Origin: Lachnospiraceae bacterium
Lineage (GTDB): Bacteria > Bacillota > Clostridia > Lachnospirales > Lachnospiraceae
Reading direction: 5' to 3'
DNA length: 39,117 nucleotides
Assembly (NCBI GenBank): GCA_017503735.1
Contig: JAFVSN010000022.1
Location: 1-39,117 of the forward strand
In this document: positions 14,380-23,219 of the stretch, one piece after another
Layout of the letters: every line of letters begins with the position of its first letter
How positions within the stretch are numbered: the stretch's first letter is position 1
Translations under genes and position numbers: made by a program
The notes under the pieces: generated by a model
The model's database searches: none
What the model was told of the DNA's origin: nothing
Seen by the model: the letters and a program-made list of their open reading frames with translations, nothing else

Positions 14380-14412
14380 AACCGGTACTGTAGGTCAAAC
14401 CACGTACCGGTT
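14380..14412 (-). terminator. Hairpin between greA and lysS
   Basis: AACCGGTAC (14380-14388) and GTACCGGTT (14404-14412) form a perfect 9-bp stem. On the minus strand TTTTGTTTG follows. It could partly terminate greA transcripts and so set the lysS level. Confidence 0.6.
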
Positions 14413-14429
14413 GTTTCTGCGCCGTTATA

Positions 14430-14915
14430 CTAGTTAGACTTCTGAATCTCTAAAATCTTGTACTCAATCACACCGGCCTGGGTCTCAACCTCAACCACAT
14501 CGCCTACCTTGTGACGAAGCAATGCCTTTCCTACCGGAGACTCATTGGAAATCTTGCCCTGAAGACTGCTCGCCTCGGTAGAACCTACGATACGGAACTC
14601 AAGCTCCTCGTCAAATTCCATATCCAGTACCTTTACCTTACAACCGATGTTGATGGTATCTACATCTACTTCATCCTCATCTACCACTTCGGCATTCTTT
14701 AAAATCTTCTCAAGCTCTTCGATACGTGCTTCGATTTCGCGCTGCTCGTCCTTTGCTGCGTCATATTCCGCATTCTCGGATAAATCACCCTGTTCTCTTG
14801 CTTCCTTAATTTTATCCGCAACTTCTTTACGACGAACCACCTTTAAATCTTCCAGTTCATCCTCAAGTTTCTTCAAACCCTCATAAGTCAGTATGTTTTT
14901 CTTTTCAGCCGCCAT
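14430..14915 (-). CDS. greA: Transcription elongation factor GreA
   Basis: The 161-residue protein starts at the ATG at 14915, 10 bases after AAAGGAGG; an upstream in-frame ATG overlaps that site. Residues 1-75 form the antiparallel coiled coil ([20 protein letters not shown], then [20 protein letters not shown] with the conserved acidic tip DLSENAEY). The C-terminal FKBP-like domain contains [19 protein letters not shown]. GreA restarts backtracked RNA polymerase by stimulating transcript cleavage. A consensus promoter (14960-14988) drives it, probably together with lysS. Confidence 0.98.
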   Translation of the reverse strand: MAAEKKNILTYEGLKKLEDELEDLKVVRRKEVADKIKEAREQGDLSENAEYDAAKDEQREIEARIEELEKILKNAEVVDEDEVDVDTINIGCKVKVLDMEFDEELEFRIVGSTEASSLQGKISNESPVGKALLRHKVGDVVEVETQAGVIEYKILEIQKSN

Positions 14916-14959
14916 GTCGCAAAATCCTCCTTTATCCATACTTCTCCAGTATTCCTAAG

Positions 14960-14988
14960 ATTATAGCGTATCTTCCGATATTTGTCAA
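14960..14988 (-). promoter_or_regulatory. Consensus promoter of greA
   Basis: TTGACA (14983-14988) and TATAAT (14960-14965) on the minus strand match the housekeeping consensus exactly, with a 17-base spacer, about 45 bases before the greA ATG. Confidence 0.9.
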
Positions 14989-15113
14989 TGTTTTTCTGGA
15001 ATGCGCATCTCTTTCCTCCTTGTTACGCCGGGAGGCACGGAACTTTCCCCGAAAACCCTCTCTCGCTCATGCACCGGCATAACGGTACTAGGCTCGACAA
15101 AACCTTTTTCTAC

Positions 15114-15980
15114 CTACTCCTTAACCTCTTTTTCCTGCCCCACTCTCCACTTCCATACTGCCGTTCCGATAATTATTGCGTACCCAACAAAGCTCCATAC
15201 ATCCGGCAGGTCACGGAAGAAGATAAAGCTTAAGATTGCCGCAAAGATAACCTGAGTGTAATCGAAAACCGAGATTTCTTTTGCCGGTGCATGGAAGTAG
15301 GCGGCGGTGATGGAGAATTGTCCTCCGGCTGCCGAAGCTCCCGCCAGCAACAGGCAAACAAGTTGCATCGTTGTCATCGGTTCATAAGTGAAAAGCATTC
15401 CCGGAATCACCGATACGCAGGAAAATACCGCAAAGCAAAAAACGATAATGTCACCTTTCATACCGTTTTTACTCATTTTCCGCACGCAGGTATAGGCAAG
15501 GCCCGCGCCAAGTCCGCCCAACACACCGAAGACCGCCGGAATGCATTCCATTTGAAATGACGGTTTCACTACAAACAATGCTCCGGTGAATGCCAGTATA
15601 ACCGCAATGACCTCTTTTCTGTTCGGACGCTCCTTTAATACGAAGATAGACAGAATAATACAAAAGAACGGCGACAGTTTATTTAACATGGAAGCATCTG
15701 CGATATTCATTTGCCCGATGGCATAGAAGTTGCAGAGAATTCCAAGGGTCCCTCCGACGCAGCGAAGTAACAGCGGCCAAAAATTTCCCTTCGGAATCAC
15801 GATGCGTTCCTTCTTTTTTATAAGCATTCCCACAGCGATAAAGCCCGCCACCAGATTCCGGAAAAAGCACTTTTGCCACACCGGCAAATCCCCCGCCATC
15901 TTTACAAACAAATTCATAGAGGCAAAGAAAAACGCCGCACAAAGGATATATTGTATTCCGCGGAATTTCTGTTTATTCAT
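15114..15980 (-). CDS. DMT-superfamily transporter (EamA family)
   Basis: The 288-residue protein has ten hydrophobic segments arranged as two EamA repeats of about 140 residues. The first repeat contains NLFVKMAGDLPVWQKCFFRN, typical of EamA proteins, and ends each half with a conserved P or E near a GALFVVKPS or GYAIIIGTA segment. The short basic C terminus faces the cytoplasm. Members export amino acids, nucleosides or other metabolites; the substrate is not evident. It stands alone between greA and nifJ, with a weak AAGGAAATAGG ribosome binding site. Confidence 0.9.
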   Translation of the reverse strand: MNKQKFRGIQYILCAAFFFASMNLFVKMAGDLPVWQKCFFRNLVAGFIAVGMLIKKKERIVIPKGNFWPLLLRCVGGTLGILCNFYAIGQMNIADASMLNKLSPFFCIILSIFVLKERPNRKEVIAVILAFTGALFVVKPSFQMECIPAVFGVLGGLGAGLAYTCVRKMSKNGMKGDIIVFCFAVFSCVSVIPGMLFTYEPMTTMQLVCLLLAGASAAGGQFSITAAYFHAPAKEISVFDYTQVIFAAILSFIFFRDLPDVWSFVGYAIIIGTAVWKWRVGQEKEVKE

Positions 15981-16343
15981 CCTATTTCCTTCTTTCCTAT
16001 CGTTCTTTTCAATTTTATATGTCTGTTCTTCCCATTCACATTATCTTCTTCATTTTCGTTCTTTTTATGTACTGCCCGGTTCCACGGGTTTCTTGCTATG
16101 CTTTTACATCCATCGGAAGTTCATCTTAAAATATTACTTCCATATTATATAGCCGGCACCGCGTCTTTTCAAGAATGAATTTGGCATAGTTGGCGCAGTA
16201 TCATACTTTCCGTCCCGCGTCAGACCAGATGATTGGTGGTAGGCTACACATGGCTTCTTTCAACGTATCCTCTCTCTTACTCCTCAAATTAAACTCCCCT
16301 CATCAGTTTGACAATTTTTTCACTATTTTTACGCAAGAAACAC
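15981..16343. other. Divergent intergenic region upstream of nifJ
   Basis: No gene, tRNA or known riboswitch is recognisable here. It must hold the promoter of the minus-strand DMT gene, but no clear -35/-10 pair is visible for it. A TTGACA at 16308-16313 lacks a matching -10 box. Confidence 0.5.
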
Positions 16344-16372
16344 TTTACACTTGTCGGTTTTCGTGGTATTCT
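16344..16372 (+). promoter_or_regulatory. Promoter of nifJ
   Basis: TTTACA (16344-16349) and TATTCT (16367-16372) are 17 bases apart, about 100 bases before the start codon. The long untranslated leader contains an inverted repeat at 16427-16444. Confidence 0.55.
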
Positions 16373-16426
16373 ATATGTTAGGTATTTTTGTGTTCTTTCA
16401 AAAAATACAATTATTACAATCCGTGT

Positions 16427-16444
16427 CGGAATTCCAAAATTCCG
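16427..16444 (+). promoter_or_regulatory. Inverted repeat in the nifJ leader
   Basis: CGGAATT-CCAA-AATTCCG is a perfect 7-bp-arm palindrome about 30 bases before the start codon. It could be an operator or an mRNA-stabilising hairpin for this strongly expressed gene. It does not match the Rex or CcpA consensus. Confidence 0.4.
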
Positions 16445-16472
16445 CACTAAACTTACAAGGAGGATATGTAAC

Positions 16473-19400
16473 ATGGCAAGAAAAATGAAAACCATGGATG
16501 GTAACACCGCTGCGGCTCACGTGTCTTACGCGTTCACCGATGTGGCTGCTATCTATCCGATCACCCCTTCTTCTCCGATGGCAGACTACACTGATATGTG
16601 GGCTACCCAGGGAAGAAAGAACATCTTCGGTCACGAAGTTATGTTGTCCGAGATGCAGTCCGAGGCAGGTGCTGCAGGTGCCGTTCACGGTTCCTTACAG
16701 GCTGGTGCTTTAACCACCACCTACACCGCTTCTCAGGGCTTACTTTTGATGATCCCGAACATGTACAAGATTGCCGGTGAGCTTCTTCCGGGCGTAATTC
16801 ACGTTACCGCTCGTGCTCTTGCAAGCCACGCACTCTCCATCTTCGGTGACCACTCCGACGTTTACGCATGTCGTCAGACCGGTTTTGCTATGCTTTGTGC
16901 TAGCAACGTTCAGGAAGTTATGGACCTCGGTGCAGTTGCTCACTTAACCGCAATTGAGAGCCGCGTTCCGTTCTTACACTTCTTCGACGGTTTCCGTACT
17001 TCCCACGAGATCCAGAAGATTGAGATCTGGGATTACGATGACTTAAAGGATATGTGCAACATGGAGGCTGTTGAAGCTTTCCGTAATCGCGCTTTGAATC
17101 CGGAGCATCCGATTCAGCGTGGTACCGCTCAGAACCCGGATGTATTCTTCCAGGCTAGAGAAGCTTGTAACCCGTACTATGATGCTGTTCCGGAAATCGC
17201 TCAGCAGTACATGGATAAGGTTAACGCAAAGATCGGTACCGACTACAAGTTGTTCAACTACCACGGTGCTGCAGACGCTGAGTCTGTTATCGTTTGTATG
17301 GGTTCCGCTTGTGACACCATCGACGAGACCGTTGATTTCTTAACCGCTCGCGGTGAGAAGGTTGGTGTTGTAAAGGTTCGTCTTTACAGACCGTTCTCCG
17401 CTAAGCACTTAATCGACGCTATTCCGGATACTGTTAAGCGCATCAGCGTTCTTGACAGAACCAAGGAGCCGGGTGCTCTCGGCGAGCCGCTCTACCTTGA
17501 TGTAGTTGCAGCTTTAAAGGGTACCAAGTTCAATGATATTCCGGTATTCTGCGGCCGTTACGGTTTAGGTTCCAAGGACACCACCCCGGCTCAGATTATT
17601 TCCGTATTCAAGAACACCGAGAAGAAGACCTTCACCATCGGTATCGTTGATGACGTTACCAATCTTTCTCTCGAAATTACCGAAAATCCGGTTACCGCTC
17701 CGGCAGGCACCACTGCTTGTAAGTTCTGGGGTCTCGGCGCAGACGGTACTGTAGGTGCAAATAAGAACTCCATCAAGATCATCGGTGACCACACCGACAA
17801 GTTTGCTCAGGCATACTTCGATTACGACTCCAAGAAGTCCGGTGGTGTTACGATTTCCCACTTACGTTTCGGTGACAAGAAGATTCAGTCTACCTACTTA
17901 ATCAACCAGGCAAACTTCGTAGCATGTCATACTCCGGCTTACGTTCGTAAGTACAACATGGTACAGGATTTGGTTGACGGCGGTACTTTCCTTCTTAACT
18001 GCTCCTGGAACATGGATGAGTTAGAAGAGCATTTACCGGGTCAGGTAAAGAGATACATTGCTGAGCACAACATTAAGTTCTACACCATCGATGGTATCAA
18101 CATCGGTAAGGAAGTAGGTCTCGGCGGACGTATCAACACCATTTTACAGGCTGCATTCTTCAAGCTTGCTAACATCATCCCGATTGAGGATGCTGTGAAG
18201 TACATGAAGGACGCTGCTACCGCTTCTTATTCCAAGAAGGGTGATGACGTTGTTAAGATGAACCATGAGGCAATTGACCGTGGTGTTCAGGGTATCGTTG
18301 AGATTCAGGTTCCGGCTTCCTGGAAGGATGCTAAGGATGAGGACCTCACCGAAAAGGCTACCTGCGGCGGTGCTGATGTTCTTAAGTATGTTAACTCTGT
18401 TCAGGCTAAGATCAACGCTCAGGATGGTAACAGCCTTCCGGTATCTGCATTCGTAGATTACGCAGACGGTTCCACCCCGACCGGTTCCGCAGCTTACGAG
18501 AAGCGCGGTATCGCAGTTGACGTTCCGGTTTGGAATCCGGAGAGCTGCTTACAGTGTAACCTTTGTTCCTATGTATGTCCGCACGCTGTTATCCGTCCGG
18601 TAGTTATGGACGCTGACGCTGCTGCAAAGGCTCCGGCTGGTGCAGCTATGGCTGACATGAAGGGTATGGAAGGTAAGAAGTTTGCTATGTCCATCTCCGT
18701 ACTTGACTGTACCGGATGTGGTTCCTGTGTAAATGTATGTCCGGAAGTTAAGGGCAACAAGGCACTTTCCATGGCAAATCTTGAGACTCAGCTTGAGGCT
18801 CAGAAGATGTTCGATTACGGTACTACCTTAGAGACCCCGGCAGATGTACTTGAGAAGTTCAAGGTAACCACTCCGAAGGGATCCCAGTTCAAGCAGCCGT
18901 TACTTGAGTTCTCCGGTGCTTGTGCAGGTTGTGGTGAGACCCCGTATGCGAAGTTAATTACCCAGTTGTTCGGTGATAGAATGTATATCTCCAACGCAAC
19001 CGGTTGTTCCTCTATCTGGGGCGGTTCTTCCCCGTCCTGTCCGTACACTGTAAATAAGGAAGGCAAGGGTCCGGCTTGGGCTAACTCCTTATTCGAGGAT
19101 AACGCAGAGTACGGTTTCGGTATGCAGCTTGCACAGAAGGCTCTCAGAAAGCGCGTTGTAGCAGCAGCTGAGAACTTACTTGCAGTAGCAGAGAAGGATG
19201 ATGTTAAGGCAGCACTTCAGGGTTACCTTGATACCATTAACTCCTCCACCGAGAATGGTCCGGCTACCAAGAAGATGATCGCAGCTTTAGAGGCTTGCGG
19301 TTGTGACAACGAAGATCGCAAGTACATCCTTGCAAACAAGGATTTCGCTGCTAAGAAGTCCCAGTGGATCTTCGGTGGTGACGGTTGGGCATACGACATC

Positions 19401-20003
19401 GGTTTCGGCGGCGTTGACCATGTTCTCGCAGCTAACCAGGATGTAAACATCTTCGTATTCGATACCGAAGTTTACTCCAATACCGGTGGTCAGTCCTCCA
19501 AGGCTACTCCGACCGGTGCTATCGCACAGTTCGCAGCAGCAGGTAAGGACGTTAAGAAGAAAGACCTTGCAGCAATCGCAATGAGCTACGGTTACGTATA
19601 TGTTGCACAGATCGCTCAGGGTGCTGACTACAATCAGTGTGTAAAGGCAATCGCAGAGGCTGAGGCATATCCGGGTCCGTCCCTCATCATCGCTTACGCT
19701 CCGTGTATCAACCACGGTATCAAGGGCGGTATGAAGAACGCACAGACCGAGGAGAAGAACGCAGTAGCAGCAGGTTACTGGCACCTCTTCCGCTTCGATC
19801 CGCGTCTTGCAGAGGAAGGCAAGAATCCGTTCCAGCTTGACTCCAAGGCACCGACCGCTGATTACAAGGCATTCATCGAAAGCGAAGTACGTTACAACAG
19901 ACTTTCCAGAACCAATCCGGAGAGAGCAGAAGCCCTCTTCACCAAGGCTGCAAAGGATGCTGCTGACAAGTACGCTAAGCTTGCAAAGATGGCAGAGAAC
20001 TAA
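16473..20003 (+). CDS. nifJ: Pyruvate:ferredoxin (flavodoxin) oxidoreductase
   Basis: The 1176-residue protein is the one-chain homodimeric PFOR that turns pyruvate and CoA into acetyl-CoA, CO2 and reduced ferredoxin. Domains appear in order: the N-terminal MKTMDGNTAAAHVSYAFTDV-AAIYPITPSSPM pyruvate-binding domain, the CoA-binding and gamma domains, and two 4Fe-4S motifs at about residues 690-710 (CLQCNLCSYVCP) and 744-755 (CTGCGSCVNVCP). The proximal cluster begins CAGCGE near 815, and the thiamine diphosphate site is GDGWAYDIG near 968 with YSNTGGQSSK near 1000. Length is normal. The ATG at 16473 has AAGGAGG 9 bases upstream. Codon choice is extremely biased (GGT, AAG, TTC, CCG), which marks one of the most expressed genes of a fermenting anaerobe. 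A strong terminator follows. Confidence 0.98.
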   Translation: MARKMKTMDGNTAAAHVSYAFTDVAAIYPITPSSPMADYTDMWATQGRKNIFGHEVMLSEMQSEAGAAGAVHGSLQAGALTTTYTASQGLLLMIPNMYKIAGELLPGVIHVTARALASHALSIFGDHSDVYACRQTGFAMLCASNVQEVMDLGAVAHLTAIESRVPFLHFFDGFRTSHEIQKIEIWDYDDLKDMCNMEAVEAFRNRALNPEHPIQRGTAQNPDVFFQAREACNPYYDAVPEIAQQYMDKVNAKIGTDYKLFNYHGAADAESVIVCMGSACDTIDETVDFLTARGEKVGVVKVRLYRPFSAKHLIDAIPDTVKRISVLDRTKEPGALGEPLYLDVVAALKGTKFNDIPVFCGRYGLGSKDTTPAQIISVFKNTEKKTFTIGIVDDVTNLSLEITENPVTAPAGTTACKFWGLGADGTVGANKNSIKIIGDHTDKFAQAYFDYDSKKSGGVTISHLRFGDKKIQSTYLINQANFVACHTPAYVRKYNMVQDLVDGGTFLLNCSWNMDELEEHLPGQVKRYIAEHNIKFYTIDGINIGKEVGLGGRINTILQAAFFKLANIIPIEDAVKYMKDAATASYSKKGDDVVKMNHEAIDRGVQGIVEIQVPASWKDAKDEDLTEKATCGGADVLKYVNSVQAKINAQDGNSLPVSAFVDYADGSTPTGSAAYEKRGIAVDVPVWNPESCLQCNLCSYVCPHAVIRPVVMDADAAAKAPAGAAMADMKGMEGKKFAMSISVLDCTGCGSCVNVCPEVKGNKALSMANLETQLEAQKMFDYGTTLETPADVLEKFKVTTPKGSQFKQPLLEFSGACAGCGETPYAKLITQLFGDRMYISNATGCSSIWGGSSPSCPYTVNKEGKGPAWANSLFEDNAEYGFGMQLAQKALRKRVVAAAENLLAVAEKDDVKAALQGYLDTINSSTENGPATKKMIAALEACGCDNEDRKYILANKDFAAKKSQWIFGGDGWAYDIGFGGVDHVLAANQDVNIFVFDTEVYSNTGGQSSKATPTGAIAQFAAAGKDVKKKDLAAIAMSYGYVYVAQIAQGADYNQCVKAIAEAEAYPGPSLIIAYAPCINHGIKGGMKNAQTEEKNAVAAGYWHLFRFDPRLAEEGKNPFQLDSKAPTADYKAFIESEVRYNRLSRTNPERAEALFTKAAKDAADKYAKLAKMAEN

Positions 20004-20032
20004 GATCGCGAAAGCCTTAAGTAAGAATTAAT

Positions 20033-20075
20033 AAAGAGCTCCGTTGGAAGTTTACTTCCGAACGGGGCTCTTTTT
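20033..20075 (+). terminator. Intrinsic terminator of nifJ
   Basis: AAAGAGCTCCGTT (20033-20045) pairs with AACGGGGCTCTTT (20060-20072), extended by GGAAG/CTTCC, and is followed by a T run. Confidence 0.88.
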
Positions 20076-20076
20076 A

Positions 20077-20539
20077 ATTCGCAACGCGGCACGCGTGTTG
20101 GCGGGTGCGTAGCAAAATACGAGCATTTACTTTTGGGTCATTTTTCTTATCTTCATATCATCTGACCCGCTACTCGTCTCCATACCATCATTTTCAATAT
20201 TCTTTTGTCTGATTTTCAGGCATCTGCTGCCGGCATTTTCTCAAATCCTACTAGAAATCAAAATTTGAGAAAATTTTTCTTGATTTCTTGGGTATAAACA
20301 ACAGAAATGAACATTTCTGAGAAAATTCATGCCCGGAAACTTCAAAAACTTCTTCTCCCTCACGATTTGACCATGCCTTTTGGGTCAAATCATCATGAAA
20401 TCTATTTTTTGAGAAACACAGTTCCGAAACCGGCTTTTATATATTCTTATAGGCACGGTAGGCACAGAACAAAGTCTCTCTCTTGCGAAATTATCCGCCC
20501 CGGGTGGATTGCTTCACGCGCAACACCCCTTTATCCTCT
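20077..20539. other. Long intergenic region with several inverted repeats
   Basis: No gene is supported. It holds TTTTCTCAAAT/ATTTGAGAAAA (about 20237-20273, followed by T residues on the plus strand, a possible second terminator). It also has GATTTGACC (20364-20372) with GGTCAAATC (20383-20391). Other GGGTCA and TGACCC pieces lie near 20135-20170, and GAGAAA motifs recur. Confidence 0.5.
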
Positions 20540-20896
20540 CTAATCCACTCTTGCTCCAAACGGTGCCAGCGACAGCGTTGCCATCTTAAAGCACTGTTTC
20601 CCGAACGGAATTCCGATCATCGTAATACAGCAAATAACACCGCCTACAACATAAGCAATTGCCAGTTCCAATCCTCCAAAAATAATCCAGATCAGATTTG
20701 CAATCGGATGGGCTCCGAAATTTCCGTTCACATTCTTTTTAAACGGCCAGAATACAAGCCCTGCAATTTTAAATGCCTGCAATCCGAAAGGAATTCCGAT
20801 AATGGTAATGCACCACAGAACCCCCAAACAAAACCATACAACTGCAGACCATAACCCAAAAAACAACATCCATAAAATATTCCCGATTGTTCGCAT
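20540..20896 (-). CDS. yccF: YccF-family inner membrane protein
   Basis: The 118-residue protein starts at the ATG at 20896 after AAGGAGG. It is made of two similar halves, each with a hydrophobic hairpin ending in a cysteine-rich turn and GIPFG: VLWCITIIGIPFGLQAFKIA near 35-55 and GVICCITMIGIPFGKQCFKM near 85-105. This internal duplication with LxPFG and AxxPF elements is the YccF domain. The role is not established in general; it is a small integral membrane protein. It stands alone, with no operon partner. Confidence 0.9.
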   Translation of the reverse strand: MRTIGNILWMLFFGLWSAVVWFCLGVLWCITIIGIPFGLQAFKIAGLVFWPFKKNVNGNFGAHPIANLIWIIFGGLELAIAYVVGGVICCITMIGIPFGKQCFKMATLSLAPFGARVD

Positions 20897-21102
20897 AATA
20901 CCCTCCTTATCTCTTGTACCCACTCTTTTTACCCTGGTTTGGTACACATATCAGCTTCCGCTGTTTATAAGAATCCAAAAACAGTGTCAGTCGGCTACGG
21001 TCCCATCGTTTCGAAACCGCACCCGACTGCCAACATTGCCAAACACGCATTAACATCAATAATACCTTGTTTCCTCATCTCTCCCAACACCATTGTAAAC
21101 GC

Positions 21103-21933
21103 CTATAACTGCTTAATATAAGACTCGATTACCTTCACATTTGCGTTCAAATTCTCAATCGTTGCCGCAATTTCCTGCAAGGAAGCCGCCTGTTGCGTAA
21201 ATGCATCCGTTGTCTCTTTCGACTTCTCACTGATATCATTGACCTGCAATTCGATACCGCCAAGCATATCTCCGATTTCTCTTGCGGACTGGGTTGTATT
21301 TCCGGACAAACGCTCAATCTCCTGAGCAACTACGGAAAAGCCTTTACCTGCCGCACCGGCTCTTGCCGCTTCGATAGAAGCATTCAAACCTAAAATCTTC
21401 GTAGAATTACTGAACTTGTTAATTACCGCCAGAATATCATTCATCTTCTGCGTCTCGGTCAATAAGTTCCCCATAAGTCCGAATACCATCTGGTTGTTCT
21501 CCGATGCCAAATGCACACCATCCGTAATCTCATTGACTGCTTCCATTACCTGCTCTACTTCCTCGGACAAACTGGCAATGGCATCCTTCACACTTCGAAT
21601 GGTTTCGATACTCTTGGCAATCATAAGACATCCCACCACTTCGTTTCCGTCACGAAGCGGAATCGCATAGGACTTGAACGGAACACCGTACACCTTTGCC
21701 GGCACTTCACGGGCAGTACGCTCTCCCGACTGAATCACCATAAGAGGAGTCGCTCCTTCCGGGAACGGTGCACCCAGTTCACAAGCCAACGGAATCTCCT
21801 TACACGGCTGGTTATAAATAAAACCGACTGTATTTGTAATCGCCACCGACACCGGTTCATCAATAAACAACGGAATATACGGCGCCACCTGAACTACCGC
21901 CTGCAACACCTTATTTTCATTTGAAATATCCAT
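21103..21933 (-). CDS. Soluble methyl-accepting chemotaxis-type protein
   Basis: The 276-residue protein starts at the ATG at 21933 after AAAGGAG. Residues 1-125 form a cytoplasmic sensor-like domain (VLQAVVQVAPYIPLFIDEPV, SYAIPLRDGNEVVGCLMIAK) with a PAS/GAF-like alternation of strands. Residues 130-276 are a shortened MCP signalling hairpin with the tip region [20 protein letters not shown] followed by SVVAQEIERLSGNTT. There are no membrane segments or HAMP domain, and the hairpin is much shorter than normal, so it probably senses a soluble cytoplasmic signal. Whether it couples to CheA or serves another control path cannot be told. It is transcribed away from yccF's end and follows asnA by 56 bases. 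Confidence 0.85.
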   Translation of the reverse strand: MDISNENKVLQAVVQVAPYIPLFIDEPVSVAITNTVGFIYNQPCKEIPLACELGAPFPEGATPLMVIQSGERTAREVPAKVYGVPFKSYAIPLRDGNEVVGCLMIAKSIETIRSVKDAIASLSEEVEQVMEAVNEITDGVHLASENNQMVFGLMGNLLTETQKMNDILAVINKFSNSTKILGLNASIEAARAGAAGKGFSVVAQEIERLSGNTTQSAREIGDMLGGIELQVNDISEKSKETTDAFTQQAASLQEIAATIENLNANVKVIESYIKQL

Positions 21934-21989
21934 TCTGCTTCTCCTTTCCAATACAACCGTAACACAACTGTGCACCATCCCACAGTATC

Positions 21990-23000
21990 TTATAACAACA
22001 TAACACCCTTTTTCTCTGCTTCTTCTCTTATGTCATCCGGCCAAATGGATGCTTGCACTTCACCGATATGGGCTTTCCTTAAAAAGAACATGCAAATACG
22101 GGACTGACCGATACCGCCGCCTACCGTATACGGAAGCTCTTTCTTTAACACTGCTTTCTGGAACGCAAGCTCTGCCCTGTCCTGACAATTTGCCTTCTCA
22201 AGCTGCTCCGCGAGAGAAACCTCATCCACGCGGATTCCCATGGAAGACAACTCCAATGCCATATCAAGCACCGGATAATATACCATAATATCGCCGTTCA
22301 ACTGCCAATCGTCATAGTCCGGTGCTCTACCGTCGTGACGTTCGCCGGAAGCCAGCTTATCACCGATTTGCATAATAAACACCGCACCCTTTAAACGGGT
22401 AATCTTGTTCTCACGTTCTTTTGCCGTATCGTTCGGATACATATTTTCCAGTTCCTGTGTTGTCACAAAGGTAATCTCTTCCGGCAAAATCTCTTCTATG
22501 TATTCGTATTTGTCCGCGATATAGTGCTCGGTCTCACGAAGTGCCGCATAGACACTGCGTACCGTTGATTTTAAATTCTCGATGTTACGCTCATCGTGAA
22601 GAATTACCTTCTCCCAGTCCCATTGGTCTACAAAGATAGAATGAATATTATCCGTATCTTCATCCCGGCGAATTGCATTCATGTCGGTATAAAGACCCTC
22701 GCCATACACAAAACCGTATTTTTTCAGTGCCATACGCTTCCATTTTGCAAGGGAATGTACAATCTCTACTATCGCATCGTTCTGTTCCTTGATTCCAAAA
22801 GCAACCGGACGCTCTACACCGTTTAAGTTATCATTCAAACCGGACTCCGGCTTTACAAAAAGCGGAGCGGACACGCGAGTCAGATTTAACTGCTTCGCCA
22901 ACTGACGCTCAAAATAGTCCTTCACATGTTTGATAGCTCCCTGTGTCTCCTTAATAGACAGAGCCGAATGATACCCTTCCGGGACATAAAAACGTTCCAT
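21990..23000 (-). CDS. asnA: Aspartate--ammonia ligase (asparagine synthetase A)
   Basis: The 336-residue protein is full-length AsnA, which makes asparagine from aspartate, ammonia and ATP. Diagnostic parts are IKETQGAIKHVKDYFERQLA at the start, LFVKPESGLNDNLNGVERPV, the catalytic GLYTDMNAIRRDEDTDNIHS (class II synthetase-like), SGERHDGRAPDYDDWQLNGD, and GGGIGQSRICMFFLRKAHIG near the end. AsnA is often regulated by nitrogen status. Here the 5' leader has a 7-bp inverted repeat (23023-23050) and a candidate promoter (23078-23106). Confidence 0.97.
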   Translation of the reverse strand: MERFYVPEGYHSALSIKETQGAIKHVKDYFERQLAKQLNLTRVSAPLFVKPESGLNDNLNGVERPVAFGIKEQNDAIVEIVHSLAKWKRMALKKYGFVYGEGLYTDMNAIRRDEDTDNIHSIFVDQWDWEKVILHDERNIENLKSTVRSVYAALRETEHYIADKYEYIEEILPEEITFVTTQELENMYPNDTAKERENKITRLKGAVFIMQIGDKLASGERHDGRAPDYDDWQLNGDIMVYYPVLDMALELSSMGIRVDEVSLAEQLEKANCQDRAELAFQKAVLKKELPYTVGGGIGQSRICMFFLRKAHIGEVQASIWPDDIREEAEKKGVMLL

Positions 23001-23022
23001 AACAACCTCTTTCCGCGCTGCT

Positions 23023-23050
23023 TATGCCAAAACGGATTCCCCGTGGCATA
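23023..23050 (-). promoter_or_regulatory. Inverted repeat in the asnA leader
   Basis: TATGCCA (23023-23029) pairs with TGGCATA (23044-23050) between the candidate promoter and the asnA ribosome binding site. It could be an operator or an RNA hairpin. Confidence 0.4.
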
Positions 23051-23077
23051 ATATTGCTAGCATACTATATACGAGAT

Positions 23078-23106
23078 AGTTTACCATCTTTTTTTGAAAA
23101 ATACAA
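23078..23106 (-). promoter_or_regulatory. Candidate promoter of asnA
   Basis: TTGTAT (23101-23106) and TAAACT (23078-23083) on the minus strand have a 17-base AT-rich spacer, about 80 bases before the asnA ATG. Confidence 0.5.
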
Positions 23107-23130
23107 GACAAAAAAACCATTTCGCAAAGA

Positions 23131-23167
23131 ATGCGTTGCTCTGTCTTTTTTCGACAAAGCAACGCAT
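23131..23167 (-). terminator. Terminator after the ABC permease operon
   Basis: ATGCGTTGCTCTGTC (23131-23145) pairs with GACAAAGCAACGCAT (23153-23167) with one mismatch. It lies 50 bases past the permease stop, and a T-rich stretch follows on the minus strand after a short gap. Confidence 0.7.
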
Positions 23168-23219
23168 CCGCATAACAAACTCAATTTACTTTTCCGACTT
23201 TTTCTTTCACGTCTTTTCC

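Noticed and set aside
14511-14886. Plus-strand open frames opposite greA
   Set aside because: They are serine-rich shadows of a well-defined essential gene, without ribosome binding sites.
14980-15030. Seven-codon frame with a good ribosome binding site before the greA promoter (MRIPEKH)
   Set aside because: It lies upstream of the greA -35 box and ends in it, so it would not be on the greA transcript; most likely chance.
16308-16472. N-terminal extension of nifJ
   Set aside because: The extra 55 codons cross the promoter and leader; the ATG at 16473 has a proper ribosome binding site and gives the usual family N terminus.
18265-19784. Several open frames on both strands within nifJ
   Set aside because: The long, codon-biased PFOR gene leaves open shadow frames; none has a domain or ribosome binding site.
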